Shown: positions 52,192 to 58,636 of the stretch, in pieces
Layout of the letters: each line of letters begins with the position of its first letter
How positions within the stretch are numbered: position 1 is the stretch's first letter
Origin: Actinomadura montaniterrae
GTDB lineage: Bacteria; Actinomycetota; Actinomycetes; Streptosporangiales; Streptosporangiaceae
Reading direction: 5' to 3'
Length of the DNA stretch: 59,467 bases
NCBI RefSeq assembly: GCF_008923365.1
Contig: NZ_WBMR01000038.1
Span: 1 to 59,467 of the forward strand
The notes under the pieces: model-generated
The model's input: only the letters and a program-made list of their open reading frames with translations
Told to the model about the DNA's origin: nothing
The model's database searches: none
Made by a program: the position numbers and the translations under genes

Positions 52192-53232
52192 TCAGAGGAT
52201 CGCGCCGCAGAAGGCGTCGCCCGCGTCGGACGGCAACTGCTTCTCGTGCCAGGTCTCCGAGCCGTCCAAGGTGTAGAAGACCTGGCCGTGCCGCGTCACC
52301 GCGACGACGCCCGCCGGGTCGCTGACGTGTACGCCGAAGCCCATCATCGTGCTCTTCGCCAGGACGCCCGGGTTCGCCTCCTCCCACGTCTCGCCGAGGT
52401 CATGGGTGCGGTAGAGCGCGCCCGCCTCGCTCCGCGAGGAGATGCTGAAGCACGCGTACATCGACTCCGGCCGCCCGGCGACGACCCGGCAGTCCCGCGT
52501 GTAGGAGAACGGCGCGGACTTGCCGACTTCGAGGTCCCTGAGCGTCTTCCCCCGGTCGGTGGTCTCGAAGATGCCGAGCCGGCCGACGTAGAAGACGGAG
52601 TCGGGCCTGGCCGGCGTCGTGCACACCGAGTGCCCGTCGAACATCCCCTCCCGGTCGTCGTCGGTCAGCTCGGTGTTCTTCAGATGCGGCTGCGCCGCGA
52701 GGGCGAGGATGCCCTCCGCCTCACCGCGCCAGGTTCGGCCGCCATCCTCGCTGACGAGGAACCCGTTGACCTCGGACGCCGCGTACAGCACGTCCGGGTC
52801 GGACGGGTGGAACGCGATCCGCATCACCCGCGAGCCGCCAAACGACATGTCGAACCGCTCCGGATGGTCCGCCTCGCACTTCTTCCACGTCTCGCCGCCG
52901 TCCTCGCTGCGGTGGAAGCCGACCGGCGCCGTGCCCGCGAACAGGACGTCCGGGTCGTGCGGGCTCACCACCACGGTCCAGAACTGGACGTCCTCGTCGG
53001 TCACGTCGATCCGGCTCCACGTCTCCCCCGCGTCCGTGGACCGGTACAAGCCCTTGCGCGCCGCGGCGAACACCACGTCCTCCCGCGCCGGATGCGGGGT
53101 GACGGCCTGGACCGCGGCGTCCGCCGGGATCCCCTCGGCCGTCTCCCACTCACCGCCGGCCCGCAGCCGGTAGAGCGTTCCCACCGCTCCCGGCCGCGTC
53201 ACGGCGGTCCCCACGAAGATCACATCCCGCAT
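52192..53232 (-). CDS. BNR/Asp-box beta-propeller protein
   Basis: The 346-residue protein has no signal peptide and carries six Asp-box repeats: STDAGETW, SEDGGETW, SEDGGRTW, TTDRGKTL, THDLGETW and a variant LDGSETW. These are sialidase/VPS10-type BNR motifs, implying a six- or seven-bladed propeller in the cytosol. It is the first gene of the catabolic operon, 10 bases before the aldolase, so it is likely a pathway enzyme such as a lactonase or a scaffold rather than a glycosidase. Function is unknown. Confidence 0.8.
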   Translation of the reverse strand: MRDVIFVGTAVTRPGAVGTLYRLRAGGEWETAEGIPADAAVQAVTPHPAREDVVFAAARKGLYRSTDAGETWSRIDVTDEDVQFWTVVVSPHDPDVLFAGTAPVGFHRSEDGGETWKKCEADHPERFDMSFGGSRVMRIAFHPSDPDVLYAASEVNGFLVSEDGGRTWRGEAEGILALAAQPHLKNTELTDDDREGMFDGHSVCTTPARPDSVFYVGRLGIFETTDRGKTLRDLEVGKSAPFSYTRDCRVVAGRPESMYACFSISSRSEAGALYRTHDLGETWEEANPGVLAKSTMMGFGVHVSDPAGVVAVTRHGQVFYTLDGSETWHEKQLPSDAGDAFCGAIL

Positions 53233-53340
53233 CGAGCACTCCCCAGATCGTCTGCATTCGGCGCGCCACGGCCCCGCCGGGGCGGAGACCAGCAGGTCAG
53301 CGCGCTGTGGCTCGGGTCACGTTAAGCCGGTGCTCGCAGG

Positions 53341-53366
53341 ATTGTCAACATTTTCGCTAGCACAAT
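53341..53366. promoter_or_regulatory. GntR-type operator region
   Basis: In the AT-rich gap between the propeller gene and the GntR gene, ATTGTCAACATT (53341-53352) is a near-palindrome with a TTGTnAACA core. ATTGT (53341) also faces ACAAT (53362-53366). This is the probable binding site of the divergent GntR regulator. Confidence 0.5.
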
Positions 53367-53405
53367 CAGCCGACATGATCCCTGGTAGGATCGCGAGCAC
53401 TACTG

Positions 53406-54095
53406 ATGGCACACGAGCGGCGGGCGGGGGTCCCTGTGGCCGGGAAAGACCAGCTCAAGCAGGGCAAGGACGGGAAGAGCATCGCGGTGCAGGGGCTGCG
53501 CGGCGCCATCCTGCGCGGCGACATGGTGCCCGGTCAGCGCCTCGTCGAGACCGAGCTCGTCGAGCTGTTCGGCGTCACCCGCGGCAGCGTCCGCTCCGCC
53601 ATCGACGACCTCGTCGCCGACGGCCTGGTCGAGCGCATCCACAACCGCGGCGCCCGGGTCCGCCGGGTCTCCCTGGACCAGGCGATCGAGATCATGGAGT
53701 GCCGCCGCGTCCTCGAAGGGCTCATCGCCGCCAAGGCCGCCGAGCGCGCCGGCCCGGACGACATCGCCCGCCTCCGCGTCCACGGCGAGCTGCTCCGGCA
53801 GGCCATCCGCGACGGCGAGATGGGCAAGTACTCGACCCTGAACCAGGAACTGCACGCGATGCTCGCCGAGATCTCCGGCCAGAGCACCGCCGCCGACCTC
53901 ATCGGGCGGCTGAACGCGCAGATCGTCCGGCACCAGTTCCAGCTCGCCCAGCGCACCGCCTGGCCGCGCTCCTCGGTGGACGAGCACGGCACCATCGTCG
54001 AAGCCGTCGCCGCGAAGGACCCCGCCTGGGCCGAACGCGCCATGCACGAGCACCTCTCCCACGTCATAACGGCCCTCAAGAACGCCGGGGAATAG
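53406..54095 (+). CDS. GntR-family (FadR/VanR-type) transcriptional regulator
   Basis: The 229-residue regulator has an N-terminal winged helix (LRGAILRGDMVPGQRLVETELVELFGVTRGSVRSAIDDLVADGLVERI, core LFGVTRGSVRSAIDDLVADG) and a C-terminal FCD helical ligand domain (RRVLEGLIAAKAAERA..., HARDEHGTIVEAVAAKD pattern). It is divergent from the region B catabolic operon and separated by 173 bases with operator-like repeats. It most likely represses that operon until an aromatic or its catabolite binds. Confidence 0.9.
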   Translation: MAHERRAGVPVAGKDQLKQGKDGKSIAVQGLRGAILRGDMVPGQRLVETELVELFGVTRGSVRSAIDDLVADGLVERIHNRGARVRRVSLDQAIEIMECRRVLEGLIAAKAAERAGPDDIARLRVHGELLRQAIRDGEMGKYSTLNQELHAMLAEISGQSTAADLIGRLNAQIVRHQFQLAQRTAWPRSSVDEHGTIVEAVAAKDPAWAERAMHEHLSHVITALKNAGE

Positions 54096-54149
54096 CCGCC
54101 GGGACCGCTTGTGGCCTGCCGCCCGCGATGCGCCCGCGCAACGGCGAGC

Positions 54150-54701
54150 ATGGTGCGGATGGTCGAGCATCCGGCGCCCGAGGTCGTCTCGTCCCACGGC
54201 GTATACGAGAATCCGTGGATCTCCGTCCGCGAGGACCGCGTGATCCACACGTCCGGCGAGCCCGGCCTGATCGGCGTCGTCACGATGACGGACGGCGTCA
54301 CGATCCTGCCGATCACCGCGGACGGCCGGGTGTTCCTGGTGCGCGAGTACAAGTACGCACTGGGCAGACCGTCGATCGAGCTGGTCAGCGGCGGCCTGGA
54401 CGCCGACGAGGCACCGATCGCGGCGGCGCGGCGCGAACTCGCGGAAGAACTCGGGCTGACCGCACGCGAATGGATCGACTACGGCCACGTCGACCCGTTC
54501 ACGTCCATCGTCCGGTGCCGCAACCACCTGTTCATCGCCCGCGACCTGACCGAGGGCGAAGCGACACCAGAACCCACCGAGCACATCGAACCCCTCGCCA
54601 TGCGATTCGACGAGGCACTGCAGATGGCCCTAGACGGCACGATCACCCACTCCGCAACGTGCTGCCTGCTAATGCGCGCCCACATCCGCGGGATCGCCTG
54701 A
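54150..54701 (+). CDS. Nudix hydrolase
   Basis: The 183-residue protein has a complete Nudix box (GGLDADEAPIAAARRELAEELGL has the form GX5EX7REUXEEXGU, here written in part as AARRELAEELGL). Residues before it, VFLVREYKYALGRPSIELVSGG, resemble ADP-ribose pyrophosphatase-type Nudix enzymes that hydrolyse ADP-ribose or NDP-sugars. The ATG at 54150 is used; a second ATG lies three codons later. It follows the GntR gene by 54 bases and is convergent with the small gene at 54718. Confidence 0.87.
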   Translation: MVRMVEHPAPEVVSSHGVYENPWISVREDRVIHTSGEPGLIGVVTMTDGVTILPITADGRVFLVREYKYALGRPSIELVSGGLDADEAPIAAARRELAEELGLTAREWIDYGHVDPFTSIVRCRNHLFIARDLTEGEATPEPTEHIEPLAMRFDEALQMALDGTITHSATCCLLMRAHIRGIA

Positions 54702-54717
54702 CGGCAGGGCGGGCTCG

Positions 54718-55032
54718 TCAGCCAGGAGCGCCCAGATATCCCTTGATCACCACCACGGCGTCGGTGACCCGCTCGGACTCGGCGATCGGCTGCCGCCAGG
54801 ACGTGAAGTACCAGTAGCGCCCGCCGTCCCCGTCATGCGGACGGCAGCTGATCGTGTCACCGGCCACCTCCTGACCTGCGCAGCATCCGGCCCGAGACAT
54901 GTTCCGGACGATCAGACCGCCGGCCACGGCCTCGACCGCGAACCCGTGCACCTTGAGATGTATGGCGAGAGCCTGCAGCCGACCGCACGGCTCGGCACCT
55001 GCGCCATGTTCGTGGTGGTCGGCGACGCTCAC
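54718..55032 (-). CDS. Small hypothetical protein, overlapping pair (downstream)
   Basis: The 104-residue protein starts at GTG 55032, which overlaps the stop of the upstream small gene (GTGA) and has GGAGGCGGCC as ribosome site. The sequence has a mid helix (CGRLQALAIHLKVHGFAVEAVAGGLIVRN) and a strand-rich C-terminus (GRYWYFTSWRQPIAESERVTDAVVVIKGYL) with several Cys. The family is not recognised. A longer in-frame ORF reaching 55380 exists but loses the real upstream gene and has no ribosome site. Confidence 0.65.
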   Translation of the reverse strand: MSVADHHEHGAGAEPCGRLQALAIHLKVHGFAVEAVAGGLIVRNMSRAGCCAGQEVAGDTISCRPHDGDGGRYWYFTSWRQPIAESERVTDAVVVIKGYLGAPG

Positions 55033-55205
55033 GGCCGCCTCCGGACGGACTCGGCCAGCGCGACCCTCTCGGCCAGACGCGTCTGCGCGTCGCAGAGCAA
55101 CCAGAGTTCGCCCTCGTCGCACGCCCGCACCTCCTCCAAGCAGCCGTTGAGCAATTGGTAGTCGCTCAGGCCGCCGAGGCGGCGCGCAACGAAACCGTCC
55201 CCCAT
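55029..55205 (-). CDS. Small hypothetical protein, overlapping pair (upstream)
   Basis: The 58-residue protein (MGDGFVARRLGGLSDYQLLNGCLEEVRACDEGELWLL cut to LSDYQLLNGCLEEVRACDEG) starts at ATG 55205 with GGGGAGGCC in front. It is an acidic helical protein. It overlaps the next small gene by four bases, so the two are translated together. The pair is divergent from the XRE/DUF5753-DUF397 genes; a shared promoter and a functional link are plausible but unproven. Confidence 0.6.
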   Translation of the reverse strand: MGDGFVARRLGGLSDYQLLNGCLEEVRACDEGELWLLCDAQTRLAERVALAESVRRRP

Positions 55206-55427
55206 GGCCTCCCCGTACCAGCCGGGCGCGAAGTGCCCGCTTTTCGGAGAATCGGCCACTATCGTCCTGCAACTCATCCAAAGAACCTCGTGTCGGAGTT
55301 GACGAACCACCGTGACCACATTCACACCGTGAGTTATGGTCGGCCAGTAACCGCAGGACACCCTCGGTCAAGCGGGACACTAGATCAACTCAACCAAGCC
55401 GCCTGGTTAACCCCTCCGGAGGCCGTA

Positions 55428-56222
55428 ATGGCTGAGAACCAAGCCCGAATCTTCTTCGGCGAAGAGCTGCGCCGCATGCGCGAGAAGGCCGGCCTCACCG
55501 GCAAGGAGCTCGCCGACGCACTCGGCTGCACCCCGCAGTGGATCAGCACCATGGAGAGCGGTCGCAAGGTCTCCGAGCAGAGCGCCCTCGACCTCGACAC
55601 CTACTTCAAGACGGACGACCACTTCCATCTCCTGTGGAGGCTTGCCAACAGCCTCGAAACCAAGGTCGCACTTCTCCCAGGCTTCACCGAGTACCTTGAG
55701 CGAGAGAGAAAGGCGGCAACGGCGCGCACCTTCTCGGCACTGCTCGTGAACGGAAGGTTCCAGAGCGAGGAATACGCCCGTGCAGTTCTGAGTTCCACGA
55801 GGTCGGGCGACGTAGAGGGACTCGTAGAGAACCGCCTGGCGCGCGGTACGACATTCCTGCGCGACCCGCTGCCCTCCACGTGGCTCACGCTGGATGAGAC
55901 CGTGCTTTATCGCAGGATCGGAGGCGCTAGGGTGATGAAGTCGCAGCTCAACTACCTCCTTGAACTCAGCGAGCATCCGGAGATCGTGATCAATATCATC
56001 CCGCAGGACGTCGGTTATCATGCCGGACTGGGCGGGGAGTTCACAATTCTCAGTTTCAACGGCTCCCAGGCGGCTTATACGGAATCCGCTGGGGTGGGAA
56101 TTCTGATCGAGGACCCTGTCAAGGTCGAGAGTTTCGCCCTACGCTGGGACTTGCTCCGGAGCCACGCACTCCCGGTGAATGAGTCACGAGTTCTGATCAG
56201 GAACGCGTTGGAGAGCCTATGA
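55428..56222 (+). CDS. XRE helix-turn-helix protein with DUF5753 domain
   Basis: The 264-residue protein has an N-terminal helix-turn-helix (EELRRMREKAGLTGKELADALGCTPQWISTMESG, core GLTGKELADALGCTPQWIS) and a C-terminal DUF5753 domain (FTEYLERERKAATARTFSALLVNGRFQSEEYARAVLSS, LGGEFTILSF). This is the Scr1-type regulator of actinomycetes. Its stop overlaps the DUF397 start (ATGA), the usual partner. Codon use around 55240-55430 and in the gene is less GC-rich than neighbours. Confidence 0.9.
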   Translation: MAENQARIFFGEELRRMREKAGLTGKELADALGCTPQWISTMESGRKVSEQSALDLDTYFKTDDHFHLLWRLANSLETKVALLPGFTEYLERERKAATARTFSALLVNGRFQSEEYARAVLSSTRSGDVEGLVENRLARGTTFLRDPLPSTWLTLDETVLYRRIGGARVMKSQLNYLLELSEHPEIVINIIPQDVGYHAGLGGEFTILSFNGSQAAYTESAGVGILIEDPVKVESFALRWDLLRSHALPVNESRVLIRNALESL

Positions 56223-56422
56223 ACGACCGGCAGTTCGTCCAATGGCGGAAGAGCAGCCACAGCGGCCACAGTGGCGGCGACTGTGTTGAGGTGGCGGATC
56301 TTGCGATCGCCGTCGGGGTGCGGGACAGCAAGGATCCGGAGGGGCCGAGGCTGATGTTCGGTGCGGCGGCCTGGCGGGCGTTCACGCGCGAGGCCAAGCG
56401 CGGCGAGCACGACCGCGCCTGA
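56219..56422 (+). CDS. DUF397 protein
   Basis: The 67-residue protein has the DUF397 signature QWRKSSHSG...GDCVEVAD...VGVRDSKDPEGPRLMF...AWRAF. DUF397 proteins almost always follow an XRE/DUF5753 gene and together regulate development or secondary metabolism in streptomycetes. It is co-translated with the upstream XRE gene through a 4-base overlap. Confidence 0.92.
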   Translation: MNDRQFVQWRKSSHSGHSGGDCVEVADLAIAVGVRDSKDPEGPRLMFGAAAWRAFTREAKRGEHDRA

Positions 56423-56472
56423 CGTCCCACGCTCCATTGACGCGGGTCGGTGGCTCGCACGCGTCCGTCCCG

Positions 56473-57639
56473 TCAGAGGGGCGTGATGTTCTCGGCTGCG
56501 GGGCCGCGCTTCATCTGGGTGATCGTGTAGCGGACCCGCTGGCCGTCGATCAGCGTGCGGAAACCGTTCATCAGGATGTTGGAATAGTGCGCGAACACGT
56601 CGGGCCCCGGACCGTCCGGCGTGATGAAGCCGTAGCCCTTCTCCTCGTTCCACCATTTGACACGGCCGGTGAAGTACTCGCCGGTCTGGGCGGGTTCCGG
56701 CACGCTCGCCTGCTGGGCGAGGTCGGCCTTGGCCGCGCCGCCGAGCGGTTCGGCCGACGCGGCGGCCTGCTTCTGCGCGGGTGGCCTCGGCCGGGACTCG
56801 GGTGGAGACGGAGGCACGGCGGAGGCGAAGATGTCGAGGACCCGCCGGACTTGGGCGCTGGGGATCCGGCGGTCGGGATCCTTGGCGAGGAGCATGCGGA
56901 CGAGGTCGTCCCAGAATTCCGGAACTCCGGCGTGGATCGAACTCGGTGCGGGCGGCGGCGTCCGGACGTGGTCGAGGAGGAGGGTGACGACCTTCCCCGT
57001 GAAGGGCGGCCGGCCCGTCAGCAGCTCGAAGAACGTGCAGCCGAGGGAGTACAGGTCGCTGCGGTGGTCGACGTCCCGGTCCTCGACCTGTTCCGGTGAC
57101 ATGTAGGCGGGCGTGCCGATGACCACGCCGGACGCGGTGATGCGGGTGTAGTCGGCGGCCTCCGCGTAGGCCGCGATGCCGAAGTCGACCAGCTTGATCA
57201 CGCCGCGCGCCGTCAGCATGATGTTCTGCGGTTTCAGGTCGCGGTGGTAGACGCCCGCCTCGTGCGCCTCGATGAGCGCGTCGCAGATCTGCACGCCCCA
57301 GCGGGCCACGTCGTCGGGGTCCTGCGGGCCGTGCTCCCGGACGCGGCTGCCGAGGTCGGTGCCGGTGATGAACTCGGTGACGATGTAGTCGCGGTTCGCC
57401 GCGTCGTCGCGGCCGTAGTCGTGGACGGCGGCGACATGCGGGCCCGTCAGCTTCGCCGCGGCCCGCGCCTCGCGCCGCAGCCGCGCGGCCGCCTCGGGCG
57501 CCGCGTTGAGCCCGGCGATGACCTTCACCGCCACCACCCGGTCCAGGGTCTGGTCGTAGGCCCGCCAGACCTGCCCCATCCCGCCCGCGCCGACCGGCTC
57601 GTCCAGCCGGTACCTGTTCCCGAGAACCTCGGCCGCCAT
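56473..57639 (-). CDS. Serine/threonine protein kinase fused to a C-terminal cold-shock domain
   Basis: The 388-residue soluble protein has a complete PknB-like kinase domain. Its glycine loop GAGGMGQV is at 17-24, Lys39, Glu57, HRDLKPQN (132-139), DFG (152-154) and SPEQ (181-184). A Pro/Ala-rich linker (about 275-320) leads to a cold-shock domain (322-388) with RNP1 KGYGFI (334-339) and an RNP2-like DVFAHYS (347-353). No transmembrane segment is present. The kinase joined to a nucleic-acid-binding CspA-like fold suggests control of RNA or translation by phosphorylation, and this is inference. It is convergent with DUF397. Confidence 0.92.
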   Translation of the reverse strand: MAAEVLGNRYRLDEPVGAGGMGQVWRAYDQTLDRVVAVKVIAGLNAAPEAAARLRREARAAAKLTGPHVAAVHDYGRDDAANRDYIVTEFITGTDLGSRVREHGPQDPDDVARWGVQICDALIEAHEAGVYHRDLKPQNIMLTARGVIKLVDFGIAAYAEAADYTRITASGVVIGTPAYMSPEQVEDRDVDHRSDLYSLGCTFFELLTGRPPFTGKVVTLLLDHVRTPPPAPSSIHAGVPEFWDDLVRMLLAKDPDRRIPSAQVRRVLDIFASAVPPSPPESRPRPPAQKQAAASAEPLGGAAKADLAQQASVPEPAQTGEYFTGRVKWWNEEKGYGFITPDGPGPDVFAHYSNILMNGFRTLIDGQRVRYTITQMKRGPAAENITPL

Positions 57640-57720
57640 CGGCTCCCCGCCCTGTTCCGCGTTTCGCGCATGATAGCGGGCGAAATCGCTGGAACGCCGT
57701 GCAGGCAGGGGCTTGCGGGG

Positions 57721-57748
57721 GACCCGGGCGGCGCGGGCCGCCCGGGTC
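57721..57748. terminator. Hairpin terminator after the small secreted protein gene
   Basis: A perfect 12-base stem, GACCCGGGCGGC (57721-57732) with 57737-57748, and a 4-base loop lie 24 bases after the minus-strand stop at 57772. Confidence 0.75.
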
Positions 57749-57771
57749 CGGAGGGGGTCAGAGCTCGGGGG

Positions 57772-58257
57772 TCACTGGGAGAAGACGTAGGTGGCCGTGA
57801 GGGTGACGGACTGCACCAGGCAGAATCCGCCCGTCGCGGAGACCTTCTGGTTGCTGAAGGTGACGGTGGCCGGGAGCGTGTCCCCGCCGGAGTAGGTGCC
57901 GTTGATGGTGCCGCCGTAGGTGCAGCCGAGGGCCTCGACGGAGAAGCCGCTGATGCTGGCGTTGCCGCCGCCCAGGCTGCCGCTCCACGGCAGGTTCTTC
58001 GGCGTGACGCTCGCGGGGCAGCCGGAGATGCTCGCGGAGGTGACCGTGAGGGAGCCGTCGGCGGCGAGGGCGCCGCTGAGGGTGGATCCGCTGCAGGTCA
58101 CGGCGGTGCCCGCGTCGATCGTCATGTTCCCGGACAGGTTGGCGGTGTAGGGGCCGGCCGTCCACGCCAGCGCGGGAGCGGCGGTCGCGGCGACGGCGAT
58201 CGCGGTGGCGGCGGCGGAGGTGGAGGCGATGGCGGCGATCTTCTTGATGCGGGACAA
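57772..58257 (-). CDS. Small secreted protein
   Basis: The 161-residue product has a strong Sec signal (MSRIKKIAAIASTSAAATAIAVAATAAPALA), then a mature domain of about 130 residues rich in Ser, Thr, Gly and strands with four cysteines, probably forming two disulfides. No catalytic motif is recognised. A KstR-type palindrome lies about 180 bases upstream, so it may belong to the steroid response; that link is inferred. Confidence 0.85.
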   Translation of the reverse strand: MSRIKKIAAIASTSAAATAIAVAATAAPALAWTAGPYTANLSGNMTIDAGTAVTCSGSTLSGALAADGSLTVTSASISGCPASVTPKNLPWSGSLGGGNASISGFSVEALGCTYGGTINGTYSGGDTLPATVTFSNQKVSATGGFCLVQSVTLTATYVFSQ

Positions 58258-58636
58258 GAGAAGTCCTCATTTCGGGGACGTCGGGTGTCGCGCCTGCACC
58301 CGGAGGGGTGGGAGAATCCGCGACCCGGGACGCCCGATCCGCTCATGTCGGGTGGGCGGTTGGGAGCACCGCGGCGTCGGGATCGGTGTCCGGAAACCGT
58401 CGCGCCACTCGACATCGGTGACCGGCCACCTGGGTAGAACGCGTTCTAGTCAGAACGTAGACAGCGGCCGGGAATCCGTCAATACCCGGATCCGGATTCT
58501 CAGGCCACGACCGGTGTCATCGCAGGAACCGGCCCCATACAAAGGAAACTAGAACCGAATTCTGTTGCAATTCGGACGGCAGTGTTATGGATCTTCGGAC
58601 GGCCAAATCGCATTCCGCGGCACCGGGCCCGGGACG
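58258..58636. promoter_or_regulatory. 379-base intergenic region with KstR-like and related repeats
   Basis: No gene is seen here. It contains TAGAACGCGTTCTA (58435-58448), a further AGAAC half-site (58452-58456), the palindrome CCGGATCCGG (about 58487-58496) and AGAA-N5-TTCT (58551-58563) close to the downstream side of the right-hand gene. It carries the leader and promoter of the small secreted protein. Confidence 0.5.
58435..58448. promoter_or_regulatory. Perfect palindrome TAGAACGCGTTCTA matching the KstR consensus
   Basis: It fits the KstR motif TnnAACnnGTTnnA at every fixed base and is a perfect 14-base palindrome. It lies 178 bases upstream of the secreted protein start. KstR is a TetR-type repressor of cholesterol catabolism genes in mycobacteria and rhodococci. 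Another TetR-type protein could recognise the same sequence. Confidence 0.6.

Noticed and set aside
54718..55380. 220-residue minus-strand frame
   Set aside because: Its N-terminal part is a shadow of the 58-residue gene at 55029-55205. The GTG at 55032 with a ribosome site and 4-base overlap is a better start.
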